From Phycisphaerae bacterium (GTDB lineage: Bacteria > Planctomycetota > Phycisphaerae > Sedimentisphaerales > SG8-4), in contig JAUWLI010000180.1 of NCBI GenBank assembly GCA_030613765.1, forward strand, positions 1 through 6,453: 6,453 nucleotides of DNA, read 5' to 3'. Every line of letters starts with the position of its first letter. The first letter of the stretch is position 1. The notes beneath the pieces were generated by a model. That model searched no databases and was not told where the DNA came from. It saw nothing but the letters and a program-made list of their open reading frames with translations. A program made the translations under genes and the position numbers. Below, one piece after another: positions 1-3,704 of the stretch.

Positions 1-1
1 T

Positions 2-349
2 GACCTGGGCGGCACTATCGACATCAAGCAGGTCAACACGTATTCGTGGCATCCCAACACGCGCGGGCCGCAGGTGTATAAGCTCTATGCCGGCGATGGA
101 AAAGCCGACAAATTTAATCCTCGGCCAGGCAGGGGAACCGACCCGGGGACGTGCGGGTGGAAACTGGTCGCGAGGGTCGACACGCGAGCGAAGGAAAAAC
201 CAGGCGGCGGGCAGTACGGCGTCAGCATCTGCGATTCCAACGGTAATATCGGAAAGTATCACTATCTACTTTTTGAAATTTCCCGCACCGAAAGGACCGA
301 TCCGTTCGGCAACACGTTCTATAGCGAAATCGACGTAGTCGGGCCCAAT
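2..349 (+). other. Discoidin (F5/8 type C)-like binding module of the first protein, 5' truncated
   Basis: The visible segment reads DLGGTIDIKQVNTYSWHP, then TRGPQVYKLYA, a glycine-rich stretch, and ends with YLLFEIS and FGNTFYSEIDVV. This strand pattern, with a DLG start, a 'VYKLYA' core strand and a closing 'EIDV' strand, fits galactose-binding-like jelly rolls of the discoidin type. Such modules usually bind sugars or cell-surface polymers, so this one probably anchors the downstream catalytic domains to a glycan or to the cell surface. Only the second part of the module is in the window. Confidence 0.65.
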
Positions 350-2161
350 ACGCCGGTGGTTGTAGCGGCGCCGGCCACGGTACGGCAAGGGAAAACCTTC
401 GAGGCTGAGAAAGGAAAATATCGAATCACCATCGATACATCTGAAACACCCGACCTGACAGAATGGGCGCACAAGGAGTTGGCGCCGGTGCTGCAGGAAT
501 GGTATCCGAAAATCGTCAAGATGCTGCCCAGCAAGGGATATCAAGCTCCAGGGAGGATGAGCATCACATTTAGTCCGAACATGTCAGGTGTGGCGGCAGC
601 AAGTGGGACACGCGTTCGGTGTGGTGCGGGCTGGTTCCGACGGCAACTGCAGGGCGAAGCAAAGGGCGCGGTCGTGCACGAGCTGGTGCATATCGTTCAA
701 CAGTACGGCCGGGCGCGGCGCAACAATCGCAACGCCACCCGAACACCGGGATGGCTCGTGGAGGGGATCGCCGATTATATCCGGTGGTTCCTGTACGAGC
801 CCCAGACGCGCGGTGCCGAAGTGACCAGGAGAAACATTGCGAGAGCCCGGTACGACAGCAGCTATCGAATCTCCGGTAATTTTTTGAACTGGGTTACCGA
901 GACGTACGACAGGAACATTGTGCGTAAGTTGAACGCGGCTGCTCGCCAAGGCAAATATAACGAGGAATTGTGGAAGGAGGCTACCGGGCACACCGTACAA
1001 GAGCTTGGTGACGAGTGGAAAAGAAGTCTGGAGAAGAAAATTGCTGCAGAGGCTGACGCCACCGCAAAGAACAACACCCTCACCGAGAAGAAGAAGGCCA
1101 ACAAAGGCAATGAAAAGCCGGTAGAAAGCACTGATGCACAGAAGAAAACTAACGCAGAACTGGCTGAGGAAATGGCCGGTAAAACTGCTGAGGCGCTTAA
1201 GAGAGGTCCGCTGAGCTACCCGAAAGGCAACGGCCTGCGTATCGTTTCGACGGGGCACAGTTGGGTGAATCCGGCCCTTGGGGCATTGCCGGCAATTGCA
1301 AAGGCCGCCGGGCTTGACGGCCATCGTCAGCGCAAACATATCAGGGGCGGCGGCAGTGGGGCGGCCAGGCCGATCTGGTTAAGGGAAATCGGCAGGTCCG
1401 CCGGCAACAGTGAGCCGCATCCCATTCTGATTCCTTCTATCGCTACGGGCCAGTGGGACGTTATGACATGGGGTGTCTTCTATAATGACAAGCCCGAGAA
1501 TTTCGAGCCGTGGATCGAGTTCTGCCTAAGGCACAATCCCGATATGGTATTCTATCTTCAGGACGGCTGGACGGGTACGGCTTTTTACAAGAGCGAAAAG
1601 GAACTGAGCCTCGATAAGTTTCTCGCCGGCCAGGCTATGCTCAACGGCATGGTCAAAAACATAATTGAACCTCTCAAGAAGAAATATCCCGGCAAGATCC
1701 ACGTTATTCCTGTCGGTAATTCGATGCTTGAACTGCTTAAACTCTATTACGACAAGAAACTGCCGGGCATCGAGGGGATTTCCAAACACCTCTGTAAAAA
1801 AGAGTATACACTCTGGAGTGACGGCGGCCACCTCGGTAAACACATGCGCTGGTGGGAAGGCTATGTTTACTATGCGACAATCTACAAGAAATCGCCGGAA
1901 CTGATAAATGCCGGGTTTGAGGTCACCGAATATAACGCCGAGCTTGACAAGATGATGCGGCAATGTGCATGGAAGGCGGTCGTCAACCACCCCTATAGCG
2001 GAGTCACCGACAAGAACGCAAACGGCATCGCCGACCAGATCGAAGGGACCGGGAAGAAGGAGCCCATGAACAACTCAGCTAAGAAGGCTGCCGGTCCCGC
2101 CAAACAATCTTATTGTCTTGCCCTTGATATTTTGGTAGAAGACAGGTCGTATTTGCATTAA
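2..2161 (+). CDS. Secreted multidomain protein: discoidin-like + BSP zinc peptidase + SGNH hydrolase (5' partial)
   Basis: The frame is open from base 2, so the start and any signal peptide lie outside the window; 719 residues are visible. Residues below count from the GTG codon at 74, which is an internal valine. A discoidin (F5/8C)-like jelly-roll module occupies the 24 upstream residues to about 90, with TRGPQVYKLYA and FGNTFYSEIDVV. A basic-secretory-protein (BSP) peptidase domain spans about 115-320: HELVH at 202-206 gives two zinc-ligand histidines and the catalytic glutamate, and PGWLVEGIADY at 225-235 probably carries the third ligand. A Lys/Glu/Ala-rich linker (about 321-384) leads to an SGNH-like hydrolase domain (about 385-640), with GHS at 394-396, GN at 548-549 and DGGH at 583-586. 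A DxNxNGxxDxxE calcium-type loop sits at 646-657. The domain families are inferred from motifs. The role is probably extracellular peptidase plus carbohydrate esterase; substrates are unknown. Confidence 0.85.
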   Translation, partial: DLGGTIDIKQVNTYSWHPNTRGPQVYKLYAGDGKADKFNPRPGRGTDPGTCGWKLVARVDTRAKEKPGGGQYGVSICDSNGNIGKYHYLLFEISRTERTDPFGNTFYSEIDVVGPNTPVVVAAPATVRQGKTFEAEKGKYRITIDTSETPDLTEWAHKELAPVLQEWYPKIVKMLPSKGYQAPGRMSITFSPNMSGVAAASGTRVRCGAGWFRRQLQGEAKGAVVHELVHIVQQYGRARRNNRNATRTPGWLVEGIADYIRWFLYEPQTRGAEVTRRNIARARYDSSYRISGNFLNWVTETYDRNIVRKLNAAARQGKYNEELWKEATGHTVQELGDEWKRSLEKKIAAEADATAKNNTLTEKKKANKGNEKPVESTDAQKKTNAELAEEMAGKTAEALKRGPLSYPKGNGLRIVSTGHSWVNPALGALPAIAKAAGLDGHRQRKHIRGGGSGAARPIWLREIGRSAGNSEPHPILIPSIATGQWDVMTWGVFYNDKPENFEPWIEFCLRHNPDMVFYLQDGWTGTAFYKSEKELSLDKFLAGQAMLNGMVKNIIEPLKKKYPGKIHVIPVGNSMLELLKLYYDKKLPGIEGISKHLCKKEYTLWSDGGHLGKHMRWWEGYVYYATIYKKSPELINAGFEVTEYNAELDKMMRQCAWKAVVNHPYSGVTDKNANGIADQIEGTGKKEPMNNSAKKAAGPAKQSYCLALDILVEDRSYLH
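416..1033 (+). other. BSP-type (basic secretory protein) metallopeptidase domain
   Basis: The domain begins at YRITIDTSETPDL and runs through EWYPKIVKMLPSKGY, the HELVH motif (bases 677-691), TPGWLVEGIADYIR and a closing helix around the GHTVQELGDEWK segment. This order matches the BSP family, first described in plant defence proteins and common in PVC-group bacteria. The HExxH followed about 24 residues later by WLxEGxADY is the gluzincin-like arrangement, with the glutamate as likely third zinc ligand. All expected residues are present, so the domain should be catalytically competent. Bacterial substrates of this family are not established. Confidence 0.8.
1226..1993 (+). other. SGNH-like hydrolase (candidate esterase/deacetylase) domain
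   Basis: The domain starts with LRIVSTGHSW, where the serine (bases 1259-1261) sits in the block I position with GHS in place of the usual GDS. A glycine-rich segment, RGGGSGAAR, follows in the block II region. PVGNS supplies a block III-like asparagine, and DGGHLG (D and H at bases 1820-1831) is the block V Asp-His pair. The family can act on ester-linked groups such as acetyl or acyl substituents of glycans. Here that role is inferred from the binding module and the neighbouring genes. Assigning blocks II and III by eye is less certain than blocks I and V. Confidence 0.7.
2009..2044 (+). other. Calcium-loop motif (TSP3/EF-hand-like) near the C-terminus of the first protein
   Basis: The segment translates to DKNANGIADQIE, matching the DxNxNGxxDxxE pattern of thrombospondin type 3 and EF-hand-like calcium loops. 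A lone copy after the hydrolase domain may be a stabilising calcium site or a relic of a longer repeat tail. The 38 residues that follow (bases 2045-2158) are Lys/Ala-rich and then of ordinary composition. I see no known sorting signal in them. Confidence 0.5.
2158..2161. other. Overlapping convergent stop codons (TTAA)
   Basis: The + strand gene ends with TAA at 2159-2161 and the - strand gene ends with TAA read from 2160-2158. The four-base palindrome TTAA therefore supplies both stops. No intergenic space exists for a dedicated terminator, and no strong GC-rich hairpin with a T-run is visible on either side, so transcripts from both directions probably extend into the opposite gene. Confidence 0.9.
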
Positions 2162-3663
2162 CGGTCGATAGTATTAACAGGTGATCGAACGGCTGTGATA
2201 TGAAGGGTACTTAAATGGAGTTCTGCAAGGGCCAGTACAAGTGAATCTGCTCCTGTGATGCTCTCATAGTGATTCGACTTTAGACTCGCGCGTGGCAGGG
2301 GACTATCACCGAAGAATTTCTCTATAGCTGTTTGGCCTAATTTAAAGGCACGTTTGTGATAGTCTTTATTATTAGTAGCACGAAATGCGGCCAGCTCAAG
2401 GCTAATCACATGGCCAAAGGTCATTGGCCATGCATCCGTATCGTTACCGGGCAGTGAGTCCATATAGGCATCGGCTGCCGCAGTTATCAAGCCGCGGTAA
2501 CCAACCCTGCCGGTGTTTTCGTATCTTGACACACACATAATGGCAACCGTTGCCGTCGTAAAAGCACCGTATCTTGCATCCCACAGTGAGCTGTATGAGC
2601 CGTCCGATTTACCCGTGACAAGGTCAAGTCCCATTGCAAAACCCTTTTTGTCCTCCAGGTCATGGGGCAGCGAGCAGAAGATTTCATCCTCTCGTGCTGC
2701 GAAGTTTGTTAGGCGCGTTCGCAGCGGTTCCTGTACTTTTCTGGCAGCGCCGTCACAGTCGATTGCCAAAGATAAACTCAATGCAGAATGGGCCGTTGGC
2801 GAGCCGGATTTGAACTCGATCAATCCTGTCTTCGGATGTCGTTTCTTTTCATAGCGGCACAGCACTACGTCGATAGCTTCCAGGAAAGTGTCATCCCTGG
2901 TATGGGCATAGGCATCCGCCCATGTGCGAATGTAGAAACCCGCGTGTCTGGCAAAATCCATTCCGGGCACTGGGGAAGACTTGTTGAAATTCGCGTGGCG
3001 ATTGAATGCACCGGTTTTATGGTCGGCGATTTGACTGTTCCACAAGCCCAAAGCGAATCGCTTGCTTGCCTCCGGAGCCAGTTCAAAACACTTTTCCCAT
3101 AATAGCCAGGGACGAGCAAATTCATGAACCGGTTCCCGATGTCCCGAGGCGACTTTGTCTGTCATCACATTCCAGCACAAATGCTCACCCCATGGCAACA
3201 GTCCGGTATTCGGTGATTGCGTGTTCTCAAGAAACCATTTCAGTGCATCATCGGCGGCCTGTGGATAGCGGTCCTCGCCGGAAAGTCCTTTCAAAAAGTA
3301 CAACAGGCGCAAAAGGTTCTGGTCTAAATGGAGGTTAGCTCCGACAAGTGGTTGGCCGGGCTCTCCCGGCCTGTCCCCTTCGCGAATTCCCACTGGAGCT
3401 TTTGGACGAACTTTGAGTGGGCTAAGTGTTTTTCTATCCAGGGCACTGAGGAACAAACCGGTTTTTTGTGGACCGTAAGTGTCTCGGCCGTGTTCCAGCA
3501 TTGCGTTGGCATAACCATAAACTACATTTACGAAGGGAGAGGGGGGTATACCTTCACGGAAAATAGTATTTAGATCAATCTCTTTACTATTACAGGTAGC
3601 CGCAAACGCAGAAAGAATAAGATAGGCTGTCACGATTTTTCGCACACGGTTATTATTGTACAC
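2158..3663 (-). CDS. Secreted helical (alpha/alpha-toroid-like) putative carbohydrate-active enzyme
   Basis: This is a complete 501-residue protein. The GTG start at 3663 is chosen because AAGGAGA lies seven bases upstream. Residues 1 to about 26 form a Sec signal peptide: basic RVRK, hydrophobic IVTAYLILSAFAA, then TCNS. The Cys-24 context has Thr at -1, so it is a poor lipobox. From residue 44 on the chain is all-helical with repeated hairpins, as in alpha/alpha toroids. Conserved-looking stretches are EHGRDTYG (57-64), LDQNLLR (113-119), TGLLPWGEH (153-161), HEFARPW (180-186) and FARHAGFYI (237-245), rich in Glu, His, Arg and Trp as in polysaccharide lyases or six-hairpin glycosidases. I cannot name the family. 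By eye more than half of residues 44-270 match the C-terminal half of the upstream gene. It is the second gene of a likely operon. Confidence 0.85.
   Translation of the reverse strand: MYNNNRVRKIVTAYLILSAFAATCNSKEIDLNTIFREGIPPSPFVNVVYGYANAMLEHGRDTYGPQKTGLFLSALDRKTLSPLKVRPKAPVGIREGDRPGEPGQPLVGANLHLDQNLLRLLYFLKGLSGEDRYPQAADDALKWFLENTQSPNTGLLPWGEHLCWNVMTDKVASGHREPVHEFARPWLLWEKCFELAPEASKRFALGLWNSQIADHKTGAFNRHANFNKSSPVPGMDFARHAGFYIRTWADAYAHTRDDTFLEAIDVVLCRYEKKRHPKTGLIEFKSGSPTAHSALSLSLAIDCDGAARKVQEPLRTRLTNFAAREDEIFCSLPHDLEDKKGFAMGLDLVTGKSDGSYSSLWDARYGAFTTATVAIMCVSRYENTGRVGYRGLITAAADAYMDSLPGNDTDAWPMTFGHVISLELAAFRATNNKDYHKRAFKLGQTAIEKFFGDSPLPRASLKSNHYESITGADSLVLALAELHLSTLHITAVRSPVNTIDR
2161..3534 (-). 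repeat. Paralogous helical domain, copy B (standalone gene)
   Basis: Residues 44-501 of the downstream gene align over their full length with residues 440-873 of the upstream gene, from F-x-N-x-V...EHGRDTYG to the shared terminal NTIDR. Copy B carries about 22 extra residues in two places (about 292-308 and 330-350). DNA identity is still visible: bases 3106-3126 are identical to 4581-4601. This supports a tandem gene duplication. Confidence 0.85.
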
Positions 3664-3670
3664 TGATAGT

Positions 3671-3677
3671 TCTCCTT
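3671..3677 (-). promoter_or_regulatory. Ribosome binding site, AAGGAGA
   Basis: Read on the - strand, AAGGAGA is a near-perfect Shine-Dalgarno sequence. It is followed by seven bases (ACTATCA) and then GTG at 3663. It decides the start of the second helical gene and indicates efficient independent translation despite the non-ATG start. The rest of the 41-base gap (3664-3704) is A/T-rich. I see no convincing promoter or terminator in it, so cotranscription with the upstream gene is likely. Confidence 0.85.
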
Positions 3678-3704
3678 ATTGTATTTAGCTTATGCAGTTC
3701 CTCG

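Noticed and set aside
74..76. GTG at 74 as the start of the first gene
   Set aside because: The frame is open to base 2 and the upstream residues (DLGGTIDIKQ...) complete the discoidin-like module, so this GTG codes for an internal valine.
584..1339. 251-residue open frame on the - strand with a hydrophobic stretch that looks like a membrane segment
   Set aside because: It lies wholly antisense to the BSP peptidase and linker, whose protein motifs are clear. The composition is what reverse-reading Lys/Glu codons gives, and no ribosome binding site is evident.
2104..2116. Small inverted repeat ACAAT-CTT-ATTGT near the end of the first gene as a terminator
   Set aside because: The stem is only five A/T-rich pairs, lies inside the coding region and lacks a following T-run.
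3664..3704. Possible promoter in the gap between the two - strand genes
   Set aside because: The gap is A/T-rich but only 41 bases long. Beyond the ribosome binding site I see no paired -35 and -10 elements, so a shared transcript is simpler.
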